From contig JAUCBJ010002392.1 of assembly GCA_032718475.1 (NCBI GenBank), positions 1-37,566 on the forward strand: 37,566 nucleotides of DNA, read 5' to 3'. Both the position numbers and the translations under genes were made by a program. The notes below the pieces were generated by a model that saw only the letters and a program-made list of their open reading frames with translations, made no database searches and was not told where the DNA came from. Shown here piece after piece: positions 9,605 through 21,000 of this stretch. Position 1 is the first letter of the stretch. Every line of letters starts with the position of its first letter. The DNA is from Nemertoderma westbladi. Lineage: Eukaryota > Xenacoelomorpha > Nemertodermatida > Nemertodermatidae.

Positions 9605-9921
9605 TCATATTACAATATTTGTTAAAATCTGCTTCACAATCAATTGACAGGCAGAAAACCATGTTTCATTCCTACATGATCGACAGTGTCTAGTAGGACC
9701 TTTGCATCGCCACATCAGCTTCGTTATGCCATTCATTCTCCTTCGAATGACATGTGCATTGAAATCACAGTTAGTGACCGCACATGGTTGAATGTCACTA
9801 CCAGTAGGTACAGTAGTAATCCAACCAATTGAGCAAAAGTAATAGCGCTCTCTTCTGTTGCCAATAAAGATGCAATTTCGATAATGTTAGGGTCAGTCAT
9901 AATGAAAATAATAACGAACAC
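9605..9921 (-). mobile_element. IS1595/Merlin-like transposase N-terminal remnant
   Basis: Read on the minus strand, an ATG region at 9921 or 9897 (MTDPNIIEIASLLATEESA) leads, after a frame change at about 9835, into IQPCAVTNCDF and then LMWRCKGPTRHCRSCRNE with WFSACQLIVKQIL. The spaced cysteines followed by 'WRC...CR..RN.tWFs...l...qIL' match the zinc-ribbon N-terminus of IS1595/ISXO2-type transposases, called Merlin in animals. The DDE catalytic part does not follow; the frame ends at 9605-9607. It is a truncated, frameshifted relic. Confidence 0.5.
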
Positions 9922-10089
9922 GTTTATTATAATGTTCTTTTATCTTATTATCTTCTTATCTTATTATGTTCTTTTATCTATTTATTTTTATCGAGTACGT
10001 ATATTATTTTAAACGTCTGTCTGCTATCCGCCTTCAAAATTGTTCTAAATTTGTCCTAATTTATCAAATTTTTGGTGCAGTTTATCACA

Positions 10090-10160
10090 GCCAGGTCAGG
10101 TATTTTTGAGACCTGACCTGACCTGACCCAAGGTCAGGTCAGGTCAGGTCAGGTCAGGTC
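10090..10160. repeat. AGGTC pentanucleotide hairpin
   Basis: 10110-10128 and 10132-10150 are perfect 19-bp inverted arms built from GACCT/AGGTC units, with a 3-nt loop. The right side continues to 10160, giving six AGGTC units from 10131. It is followed by CTGTGCAACTCCTG, whose reverse complement resembles hAT element ends, so it could be subterminal repeat sequence of a hAT relic (weak). Confidence 0.9.
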
Positions 10161-11229
10161 TGTGCAACTCCTGACCTCAGGCGAGCATTTTACAGATGTT
10201 GGTCTAATTTATATGGTCTTGTACCGCGAAACCATGTATTATTTACAGATGTAGGCTAAATTTCGGGTCTTGTACCGTGCACAGTACTGGTGGGCCTACA
10301 CAGCTACTGTTATTTTGCCAAATACAGGTCCCAGAGGTAAATCCTTACCCCACGGGCTGTTACCTCTCTGACTGACAGCGCAACAGCCCTCTCTCCCTCT
10401 GTTTGCAGCCCCTTTGATGACTCACTAATATCCCAGCGCGGCCTTGACTACACCAAATCCGTATATCGCCCAAGGCTAATGTTCCAACGGCCCTCCTTTG
10501 TTCTCACTATAGCCGGCATCACTTGGGTTCTTCCCTATATCCAGGCATCCCGTATCATAACAATGAAGGGCCTCTAAACACACATTCCTCTCTACTAATC
10601 CCATTCCTCTGCAACGGACCTATAAACCGCTTTTCTAGAACCGCTTTTGCCACACATCTAGAATATATTGCATCTGAGACAGTAGAATAGTTTCTACTTA
10701 TAATCTACAGGCCATAGTTAAAATAAGGTCGGTTTATTTACAAATACAGTATATATACTGTACAAAATATATTATAGATAATAGTTTGCACAATGGAACA
10801 GACAAGCTCAGCCACTCTTCTATGGAATTCTTGATCGTCTATTTGTCATAGGAAAGGTTTTGCACTAGTTGTGGTTCTACAGGTGATTCGAGTTTCACCC
10901 GATTTCTGATTTTTATTTCTTTAATTTTGTTGCCAAATTTTTCAATACATATGTAAATTTTATGTAACTATGAATCTATTCTAGAATGCATGGTATAAAA
11001 ACCGAAATGGTGATGTACTGCCTAATAACAACTTAATTATCATATTCTTCTCAAAAACCTATTTTGTAGAGCAAGTTTCAATTTAAATGGTTTATATTCG
11101 ACTGGTATATTGTTCAAACATAAACATTGTTCCAAGTGGATCACACTTTTACTAACATTCCACACACGTCTCTTACAGAAGAAACGACATCATTCATTCC
11201 GTCGGATGATAACTGAGTAGAGTCGGTTG
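10161..11229. other. mostly non-coding; a GC-richer patch at 10,320-10,620
   Basis: A frame open from 10341 to a TAA at about 10577 (roughly 79 codons) spans a textbook-looking acceptor, CTCTCCCTCTGTTTGCAG, ending at 10409. The downstream segment would read PFDDSLISQRGLDYTKSVYR and onward. I do not recognise it. It could be an isolated exon or chance. A perfect 18-bp TACAGTATATATACTGTA palindrome lies at about 10745-10762. Confidence 0.25.
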
Positions 11230-11271
11230 TCGTTCAGTACTTTTCGGATGGGCATAACTGGTCATCATCCC

Positions 11272-11343
11272 GGTACAACCAAATCTCGGGTATGCACCCT
11301 GAGATTTGGTACAACCAAATCTTGGGTATGCACCCTGAGATTT
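11272..11343 (+). repeat. 36-bp tandem duplication with internal hairpins
   Basis: Two copies, 11272-11307 and 11308-11343, differ by one base. Each contains an internal near-palindrome pairing AAATCTCGGGT with ACCCTGAGATTT, so the pair would give twin hairpins. Confidence 0.92.
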
Positions 11344-11570
11344 CCTCACAATATGGAGAGCTCGTCCACACAAGGAGGAGAGTGATCCCCCATACCACCC
11401 CCAACAGAAAGGTACCTAATTCCATCATTGACACAGCAGAACCTATCAATATATTGTCAGGTTGTCTCAAATTAACTAAACAAATCCACAAATTCAAACA
11501 TTTTATTTTAATTGATATAACTCAAACTCTGGGGTTACTTGTAAGAGAGAAGATCTTAAGATAGCCTACA

Positions 11571-13240
11571 ATGTTAAAACCGAACAAACAACAACCGAAA
11601 ACATTAACAAGGTTGAGAAAGCTAAAGGACGATCTTAAATTGGCCTACAGCATCAGCCAGGAAAGTACATACAGGATAAAATTGAAGCAATTACAACTGC
11701 TCACATACAGCAACAATCAAAACTTACCTGGAAAACTGGACATGAGGTATCTGGTCGGAAAAGTTGTGCAAAGGGGCGCTCCAAAGCCAATAGTCCTGAA
11801 GAACGTGTTGGGAAGTGGAAAAATAACTTCAACAACTTGCTTGGGCAGCCACCAAACATCGAGGTCAGCCCTACAAGGAAAATATATGGCAAGTCACTAC
11901 CTATAGAAACAAGGGTCTTCACATCTGCCGAACTCCAAAGAAGCATTAAAAGCATGTCCAATAATAAAGCGAGTGGATTAAATGAAATCCCAGCGGAAGT
12001 ATGGAAAACAGGAGTGTTAAACAGACCATTATTGAATGTTTGCAACCGGATGTTAAAAGGGGAAAAGCCACCACCAATTTGGACTAAAAGTCAACTAAAG
12101 CCTCTCCCCAAGAAAGGAGACCTCGGCATACCAACACTATCGTGGGAACTGTCTTCTTGTGGTAGCTGCCAAAATATACAATAAAATGATTCTATATAGG
12201 ATTAGGCCTCACATAGAGAAACTACTGCGTAGTGCGTAAGAGCCACAATGGATTTCGACCAAGTAGATCAAAAATATCTACAATAATTGAGATCAACAAC
12301 AAGATACTTGCACTATGGAGACTGATTGAAGGAGTTTAGTCAAATAATCTCCCCGCAGTCATGACTTTTTTGGACTTCACGCAATGAGGATGGTCACAAG
12401 GGTGAAGATCTGGGATTCCACTTCAAGAACGGAGAAGTAGTATATATCCGGCAACTACAGTCACAGACACTAACTTTGCGGATGACATCGCCCTGCTCTC
12501 TAATACGCTAGCAGATTCATAGCTTCTACTAAATATAGTGGAGAGGGCTGCTAAGGATGTTGGATTGCATATAAATGCTACCAAGACTGAATTCATGACC
12601 TTTAATGTTGATGGAAACCTGACAATCTAATCAACTAATAATAATCAACTAAGGAAGGTCGACAACTTCCAGTACCTTGGATCATGGATAGAGAGTAGCA
12701 AAAAGGACATAGAAGTTAGGAAAGAAAAGGCTTGGGTAGCTCTATCAAAAATGGATACCATCTGGAAATCAGATATTTCCAGGCACCTGAAGAGTTCTTT
12801 TGTTCTTTCGAGCCACAGTGGAAAGTGTATTTTTATACGGGAGTGAGACCTGGACACTGACTATATCACTTGAACAACGAATTGCTACACAAGACTGCTA
12901 AGGGCAGCCCTAAACATCAGCTAGAGACAACACATGACAAACGCCGAGCTTTATGGTACAATACCACCTGTATCAACCACCCTCCGTGAATGCAGACTAA
13001 GATTCAGTGGGCACTGCTGGCGAAGTAAAGACGAGGTCATACCAGATCTACTTTTCTGGCAACCAATTCATGGAAAGCGTATTCGTGGACAACCGGCCAT
13101 AACATATATAGATCAACTTGAAAGGGATACTGAACTTGGGAGAAACGAAATTGCGACAACTATGGAGAATCGGGAAGCCTGGAAGGATCTCATTTCCACT
13201 GTCCGAGTTTGCTCGACCTAGTAGTAGTAGTAATTGATAT
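11571..13240 (+). mobile_element. RTE-like LINE (RT region), degraded
   Basis: From 11571 the frames encode the linker before the RT (TRLRKLKDDLKLAYSISQES). At 11837-12184 come LLGQPPNIE across two frames, FTSAELQRSIKSMSNNKASG and IPAEVWKTGVLNRPLLNVCN with a PLPKKGD motif, the classical fingers region. Around 12,475 is FADDIALLSNTLADS, the RT catalytic box, followed by VGLHINATKTEFMTF and FQYLGSWIESSKKD. The end (12934-13221) has MTNAELYGTIPPVSTT, LRFSGHCWRSKDEV and the closing Arg/Cys-rich tail. Many stops and frame changes are present. It ends in a (TAG)n-type microsatellite at 13219-13231, as RTE-like elements often do. No endonuclease was found, so it is 5'-truncated. Confidence 0.85.
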
Positions 13241-14624
13241 AATATACTGTACGTTTATGCTTCTCAGTATATTACTTATATTAATTACTCTACTGCAAAC
13301 TATCTACCGTTATTCTACAGCTTATGAAGGCAATGCATGGTAATGGCGATTGATGATATGTGTTCATGAGTAAAGATTTTAATCAGCAGATAGACTACAT
13401 GGGGATACTCAACATGGGTTCCTCTATTCTCCACATTATTTATGTTGGGAAATTAGAAGATGGGATGATGTGTCTTGCTGTTATATTGATAATTCACAAT
13501 CCTCCTTCTAATTATTCCACGAATAAGCTTCATTGTGTTAATGTATATTAGCAGTACAGCATCAGTATCATTATTGCAGAGTTGTATTACTGGCTGCGCA
13601 TAAACAATAAATAAAAGAATGTAGCTAAGCCTTGGACGCGATGATTTCAATTTGTCGTCATTATTTTTTTTGGAATTTAACCAACCACTCTTGCCGTACA
13701 GTAATTATACACAGATTTCAAATCTTCTGTTCCATCTGTATTGAAGTTTATCTGATATACCGATCCTACTGTATCTGTGAACCGGAGAATCGCTCAAACA
13801 AACTAAAAAATCTCTAAAAAAATTTAAAAAACGCAACCAAACTAATGAAAAAACGTACAGTATTGTAACAGCTAATTATTTATTACCCTACTGTAGCTAA
13901 ATTATAAATTATCTAGTAAATTATTACATGTTTAATGTTTTAACGTAATTTCGACACAGAGAAGCAGCATGCACAATACATAATAATAATAAATAACCTA
14001 GTTATTGTATTATCTAATTGAGTATGAAACGTAACGAAACGCAGTGTAGACCCATTATTACAGCCACCAAGTGCACATAGTTTAACATTTACATACGTTT
14101 ATATAGAGCTAATGATAGAAAAGGCACATTAATTTACACATACATACAGACACTTACATTGACATATATATATATAATTTTATTGACAAATAATTCGGAA
14201 TTTAACGCGTAACAGACCACAAATGAAATAACCAAAGAAAAGAGAAATATTTGTCCAACTAAACTAAATTTGACTGCACGATACTGTATACACTCGAACT
14301 ACTACTTAATTAAGTTCTTACACGTTTGAAACTATACTCATCAAATATTAAAATAACGACAAATTTACAAACATTCACAATAATAGCACTTACAAATTAA
14401 TTACGTAATAGCACTTACATATTATTACATATTCCAGGAAAATTTGATAAAATCGATAATAATTCAGTATACTCGAATCAGAATAATCAAAATAAAGTAA
14501 CAATATTAAAATAAACATTGGCTAATAACTGAATAAGTAGATAATAAACATAGTAACTATTAGCAAAAAACAAAAGATAAGACAGTAAATATACTATATA
14601 TCATATTAAAATTGTCAATTGTTG
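13241..14624. other. AT-rich non-coding, no recognised content
   Basis: Short frames on both strands (for example 13360-13551 and 13632-13817) have no recognisable domain. A small TA run lies at 14164-14175. Confidence 0.4.
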
Positions 14625-14709
14625 CTCATACATTCCATACTAATGCCTCATACATTCCATACTAATGCCTCATACATTCCATACTAATGCCTCATACATT
14701 CCATACTAA
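14625..14709 (+). repeat. 22-bp tandem repeat, four copies
   Basis: Copies start at 14625, 14647, 14669 and 14691; the unit begins CTCATACATTCCATACTAAT. The segment TTCCATACTAA also occurs in one variant of the large 34-bp satellite about 1.1 kb downstream. Confidence 0.95.
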
Positions 14710-15306
14710 TTTTCTAGAATAATGTTTAAAATGAAATGTTTGTTTGGAGTCATCAGATATTATTTGCACCAACGCCTTATCTGGCCTTGTAAGAACAACT
14801 CTTTTATAAAATTTATTGGTATTATTGTAGTACTTATTATTAAACAATTTACTTCATAAAGATGCAATACAAAATAACAAATAATCACGGAGTAGAAAAA
14901 AACAGAACTGATTAAACAAAGAAATAGAGTAAATATGAAATCTAAGATGGATGTACTGCTTCTTACATGTCATTTATAAGTAGATGGTGACCGAGTAGCC
15001 GTGCCCGTTATTTCAGCTACAATTGTAATATATGTAAATACTGTAAGTAGGTAATGTTTACAACAATTTTTTTCAAATTTAAGCCCTACACTACAAAGTC
15101 CTACCTAATTATTAAATTAGCAGTAAAATAACAGTAACATTCAATTTAATGTATGTATTACATTACATACATTGGATAGTTTACAACAATTTTTCGAATG
15201 TAAGCACACTACAGTATATTATATACTTACTAAGTTCTTAACATACTGTAATATATAGCAAACATACAGTATAAATGTTAATAATAATTAAATTAATATA
15301 CTTGGC
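14710..15306. other. AT-rich non-coding, no recognised content
   Basis: Two similar stretches around 15059 and 15182 share TTTACAACAATTTTT. Nothing else is recognised. Confidence 0.35.
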
Positions 15307-15586
15307 CTATGAAACGTTTTGAGTTTGTAATAAATAACCTTTCAATCTAATTTGAAAGGTATTAAACTGTGGTGCCTGCCGCACTGATTCTGGTATTATA
15401 TTCCACACTAAAGGCGCTTGTACCTTTATGGATTGTCGAGCTATCATTAGTTTAACTCTAGGTACTACACTGTATCCATTTGTGGCGCTGTGAGTATGAT
15501 ATGTGTGAATGTTTGCTGTTGGTGTTAGTAAAGAAGTTAGAATGTATTGAAATGTAATGTAATAGAATGTAATGAAAACCTATTTC
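15307..15586 (-). mobile_element. 3' end of a CR1/L2-type LINE
   Basis: The minus strand is open from about 15586 to a TAG at 15307-15309. The product reads SATNGYSVVPRVKLMIARQS, then APLVWNIIPESVRQAPQF and FQIRLKGYLL. 'Y.vP+...+aR+S...+.plvWN.iPe.+R....F...LK.yLl' is the well-known C-terminal tail of CR1/L2/Rex-type non-LTR reverse transcriptases. Only the last ~90 codons survive, consistent with the usual 5' truncation. It ends less than 200 bp before the large satellite array begins. Confidence 0.7.
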
Positions 15587-15648
15587 GGTGGGATAAATGT
15601 ATATTTTTGTATTTTTGTATATTTTTCTGTTCATATTTCAAGAATATT

Positions 15649-15681
15649 TGTATTTATCTACACATTATGTAGATAAATACA
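15649..15681. repeat. 14-bp perfect hairpin upstream of the satellite array
   Basis: 15649-15662 is the exact reverse complement of 15668-15681 with a 5-nt loop. Its arm contains TATCTACA, a word also present in the satellite unit, which starts 88 bp later. Confidence 0.9.
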
Positions 15682-15768
15682 CAGGCCATATGTCAAAGGA
15701 TTAGTTTTCCTGACCCAAAAGTAAATCGTGTAGTTCAAATGCCTTGTAAAGGGAGAGAGAAACTGCAT

Positions 15769-16621
15769 ACCACTCGCTTCCATACTGAACCATCTACATC
15801 ACACCACTCGCTTCCATACTGAACTATCTACATCACACCACTCGCTTCCATACTGAACTATCTACATCACACCACTCGCTTCCATACTGAACTATCTACA
15901 TCACACCACTCGCTTCCATACTAAACCATCTACATCACACCACTCGCTTCCATACTAACTATTTACATCACACCACTCGCTTCCATACTGAACTATCTAC
16001 ATCACACCACTCGCTTCCATACTGAACCATCTACATCACACCACTCGCTTCCATACTGAACTATCTACATCACACCACTCGCTTCCATACTGAACTATCT
16101 ACATAACACCACTCGCTTCCATACTGAACTATCTACATCACACCACTCGCTTCCATACTGAACTATCTCCATCACACCACTCGCTTCCATACTGAACTAT
16201 CTACATCACACCACTCGCTTCCATACTGAACCATCTACATCACACCACTCGCTTCCATACTGAACCATCTACATCACACCACTCGCTTCCATACTGAACC
16301 ATCTACATCACACCACTCGCTTCCATACTGAACTATCTACATCACACCACTCGCTTCCATACTGAACTATCTACATCACACCACTCGCTTCCATACTAAC
16401 TATCTACATAACACCACTCGCTTCCATACTGAACTATCTACATCACACCACTCGCTTCCATACTGAACCATCTACATCACACCACTCGCTTCCATACTGA
16501 ACCATCTACATAACACCACTCGCTTCCATACTGAACTATCTACATAACACCACTCGCTTCCATACTGAACTATCTACATCACACCACTCGCTTCCATACT
16601 GAACTATCTCCATCACACCAC
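15769..16621 (+). repeat. 34-bp satellite array, left segment (~25 copies)
   Basis: Head-to-tail copies of a 34-bp unit start with CACACCACTCGCTTCCATAC, continue with GAACTAT and end with CTACAT. Variants seen here are GAACCAT for GAACTAT, a 33-bp form lacking one base (ACTAAC), CATAAC for CATCAC, and CTCCAT. It is interrupted at 16,621 by a transposon and resumes at 18,023 in the same orientation. Because 34 is not a multiple of three and stops occur in the unit, it is not coding. Confidence 0.98.
16614..16621 (+). repeat. left target-site duplication CACACCAC
   Basis: The 8-bp sequence CACACCAC abuts the left end of the hAT-like element and is repeated directly at 18,023-18,030. It is itself part of the satellite unit, so it could occur by chance at either end; the exact junctions (CAC|TAG and CTA|CAC) nevertheless fit an 8-bp duplication. 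Confidence 0.85.
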
Positions 16622-16694
16622 TAGTGTTGAGAACTGTAACTGTAATTATACTGTAACTGCAACTGTAACTGAATGGTTTTGATGATTTTTTTGA

Positions 16695-16846
16695 TACTGT
16701 AACTATAACTGTAACTGTAATTGCGAATTTTGAATACTGTAACTGTAACTGAAACTGTAATTACGAATTTTGAATACTGTAACTGTAACTGAAACTGTAA
16801 TTACGAATTTTGAATACTGTAACTGAAACTGAAATTAACAAAATCC
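16695..16846 (+). repeat. 40-bp subterminal repeats, left end of hAT-like element
   Basis: Units of 40 bp start at about 16695, 16735, 16775 and 16815 and contain ACTGTAACTGTAACTGAAAC followed by a GAATTTTGA spacer. The block ends at GATTCAGTTCTCAA (16847-16860), a direct copy of the 14 bases near the element's right terminus (18004-18017). Confidence 0.9.
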
Positions 16847-17842
16847 GATTCAGTTCTCAATCACACAATTAACATGAATGAGCATTTAAAACAGTATTGT
16901 AATAAAGTATAGAGTATAGTTTAATAAATGAATAACAGTGGTTACCATATATGGTTACCATATATAATAGGTATCATTTTTAAAACATTGTTATAAAAAA
17001 ACAATCTCATTTTTTCCACTTCTGAACAAAACCATAATATTACACAATATAAAATCAAAGACCCATTGCCCACTTAGCTCAAATGTGATTTATTTGGCGA
17101 GTCAAGTAGTGAACGAAGATCTACAGTAGCATAGTCTATGTTTATCTGTCTCAACTATTAGACTATTATCAGCCTTATCACCACTTTTGCTTCATATTAA
17201 ATGTAAATGTTTTAGATAAACAAAGAAAAGTTAGGCCTAATGGTAGAGGGATATTAACGGATATATATTTTACATTATTAATTATTAATGTTTTTACCGG
17301 TACTATTAATATCACAATCACACTAGAGGCACACTGGAAATTAAATTTTGATCAAGTTTACCATTATAAATTACAAAATTAAACTTAAAAGTGAAAATAG
17401 CAGCTTATCGAGGTGGGTCTAACCAAAACAATAAATATATGATTACTAAAACAAATTACGAATTAAGGAAAATGAGCAGGATTCAGAAGCATGGCTTTAT
17501 AACCAAAACAATAAATGATAACAGTACTGTACAAGCACTGAAACAAGATGTACAGTAAAATGTGGGTGCCTTTAGTGTGATCTTGTGACGTGCCACTTTC
17601 ATTACATACTATCAGTATATTAGTTACAAAATATTACCATAGCGTGGGTCCAACTTTCCTACCACAACTACCTATTAGCTCTAGAAAGAGGACGTTTCGT
17701 AATGAACATTAATATTAGCGTATATTACAGTAATATATTAAAGTGCCTCATTTTTAGTTTCAGATGACTGCTTACTACGTGAGATCATATATATTGAATC
17801 TATAACTGAAACTGTAACTGAAACTGAAATGCTCAATTTTGT

Positions 17843-18003
17843 AATACTGAAACTGTAACTGTAACTGAAATGTTACACTTTGTAATACTGAAACTGTAAC
17901 TGTAACTGAAATGCAAAACTTTGAATACTGAAACTGTAACTGTAACTGAAATGCAAAACTTTGAATACTGAAACTGTAACTGTAACTGAAATTAGTCAAA
18001 ATT
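17843..18003 (+). repeat. 40-bp subterminal repeats, right end of hAT-like element
   Basis: Units start at about 17843, 17884, 17924 and 17964 and contain ACTGAAACTGTAACTGTAAC. They are in the same orientation as the left-end block, not inverted as would be expected from a simple palindromic element. Confidence 0.9.
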
Positions 18004-18022
18004 GATTCAGTTCTCAACACTA

Positions 18023-21000
18023 CACACCACTCGCTTCCATACTGAACTATCTACATCACACCACTCGCTTCCATACTGAACCATCTACATCACACCACTC
18101 GCTTCCATACTGAACCATCTACATCACACCACTCGCTTCCATACTGAACCATCTACATCACACCACTCGCTTCCATACTGAACTATCTACATCACACCAC
18201 TCGCTTCCATACTGAACTATCTACATCACACCACTCGCTTCCATACTAACTATCTACATAACACCACTCGCTTCCATACTGAACTATCTACATCACACCA
18301 CTCGCTTCCATACTGAACTATCTATACATCACACCACTCGCTTCCATACTGAACCATCTACATCACACCACTCGCTTCCATACTGAACCATCTACATCAC
18401 ACCACTCGCTTCCATACTGAACCATCTACATCACACCACTCGCTTCCATACTGAACTATCTACATCACACCACTCGCTTCCATACTAACTATCTACATCA
18501 CACCACTCGCTTCCATACTGAACTATCTACATCACACCACTCGCTTCCATACTGAACTATCTACATCACACCACTCGCTTCCATACTGAACTATCTACAT
18601 CACACCACTCGCTTCCATACTGAACTATCTACATCACACCACTCGCTTCCATACTGAACTATCTACATCACACCACTCGCTTCCATACTGAACTATCTAC
18701 ATCACACCACTCGCTTCCATACTAACTATCTACATCACACCACTCGCTTCCATACTAACTATCTACATCACACCACTCGCTTCCATACTGAACTATCTAC
18801 ATCACACCACTCGCTTCCATACTGAACTATCTATACATCACACCACTCGCTTCCATACTAACTATCTACATCACACCACTCTCTTCCATACTAAACTATC
18901 TACATCACACCACTCGCTTCCATACTGAACCATCTACATCACACCACTCGCTTCCATACTGAACTATCTATACATCACACCACTCGCTTCCATACTAACT
19001 ATCTACATCACACCACTCGCTTCCATACTGAACTATCTACATCACACCACTCGCTTCCATACTGAACTATCTACATCACACCACTCGCTTCCATACTGAA
19101 CTATATACATCACACCACTCGCTTCCATACTGAACTATCTACATCACACCACTCGCTTCCATACTGAACCATCTACATCACACCACTCGCTTCCATACTG
19201 AACTATCTATACATCACACCACTCGCTTCCATACTGAACTATCTACATCACACCACTCGCTTCCATACTGAACCATCTACATCACACCACTCGCTTCCAT
19301 ACTGAACCATCTACATCACACCACTCGCTTCCATACTGAACCATCTACATCACACCACTCGCTTCCATACTGAACTATCTACATCACACCACTCGCTTCC
19401 ATACTGAACCATCTACATCACACCACTCGCTTCCATACTGAACTATCTATACATCACACCACTCGCTTCCATACTAACTATCTACATCACACCACTCGCT
19501 TCCATACTAACTATCTACATCACACCACTCGCTTCCATACTGAACCATCTACATCACACCACTCGCTTCCATACTGAACTATCTATACATCACACCACTC
19601 GCTTCCATACTAACTATCTACATCACACCACTCGCTTCCATACTGAACTATCTACATCACACCACTCGCTTCCATACTGAACTATCTACATCACACCACT
19701 CGCTTCCATACTAACTATCTACATCACACCACTCGCTTCCATACTAACTATCTACATCACACCACTCGCTTCCATACTGAACTATCTACATCACACCACT
19801 CGCTTCCATACTGAACTATCTATACATCACACCACTCGCTTCCATACTAACTATCTACATCACACCACTCGCTTCCATACTGAACTATCTACATCACACC
19901 ACTCGCTTCCATACTAACTATCTACATCACACCACTCGCTTCCATACTGAACTATCTACATCACACCACTCGCTTCCATACTAAACTATCTACATCACAC
20001 CACTCGCTTCCATACTGAACTAACTATATACATCACACCACTCGCTTCCATACTGAACTATCTACATCACACCACTCGCTTCCATACTGAACTAACTATC
20101 TACATCACACCACTCGCTTCCATACTGAACTATCTACATCACACCACTCGCTTCCATACTAACTATCTACATCACACCACTCGCTTCCATACTAAACTAT
20201 CTACATCACACCACTCGCTTCCATACTGAACTAACTATCTACATCACACCACTCGCTTCCATACTAACTATCTACATCACACCACTCGCTTCCATACTGA
20301 ACCATCTACATCACACCACTCGCTTCCATACTGAACTATCTACATCACACCACTCGCTTCCATACTAAACTATCTACATCACACCACTCGCTTCCATACT
20401 GAACTAACTATCTACATCACACCACTCGCTTCCATACTAACTATCTACATCACACCACTCGCTTCCATACTGAACTATCTACATCACACCACTCGCTTCC
20501 ATACTAAACTATCTACATCACACCACTCGCTTCCATACTGAACTAACTATATACATCACACCACTCGCTTCCATACTGAACTATCTACATCACACCACTC
20601 GCTTCCATACTGAACTATCTACATCACACCACTCGCTTCCATACTGAACTATCTACATCACACCACTCGCTTCCATACTGAACCATCTACATCACACCAC
20701 TCGCTTCCATACTGAACTATCTACATCACACCACTCGCTTCCATACTGAACTAACTATCTACATCACACCACTCGCTTCCATACTAACTATCTACATCAC
20801 ACCACTCGCTTCCATACTGAACTATCTACATCACACCACTCGCTTCCATACTAAACTATCTACATCACACCACTCGCTTCCATACTGAACTAACTATATA
20901 CATCACACCACTCGCTTCCATACTGAACTAACTATCTACATCACACCACTCGCTTCCATACTGAACCATCTACATCACACCACTCGCTTCCATACTGAAC

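Larger units (their letters stand above)
16622..18022. mobile_element. hAT-like non-autonomous transposon, 1,401 bp
   Basis: The element starts TAGTGTTGAGAACTG and ends with its exact reverse complement, CAGTTCTCAACACTA, giving a 15-bp perfect terminal inverted repeat. The first bases TAGTG fit the hAT pattern YARNG, and the flanking 8-bp duplication CACACCAC fits hAT insertion. There is no transposase frame; the 17775-18020 frame is only translated repeats. Both ends carry iterated 40-bp subterminal repeats listed separately. The middle (about 16,870-17,780) is AT-rich and unrecognised. It inserted into a pre-existing satellite array. Confidence 0.88.

Noticed and set aside
11292-11564. 90-codon ORF upstream of the RTE-like LINE as its endonuclease
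   Set aside because: No endonuclease motifs are visible and the first third is the translated 36-bp duplication.
17775-18020. 81-codon minus-strand ORF (Ser/Phe/Gln-rich)
   Set aside because: It is a translation of the 40-bp subterminal repeats of the hAT-like element; the repetitive peptide simply follows the DNA repeat.
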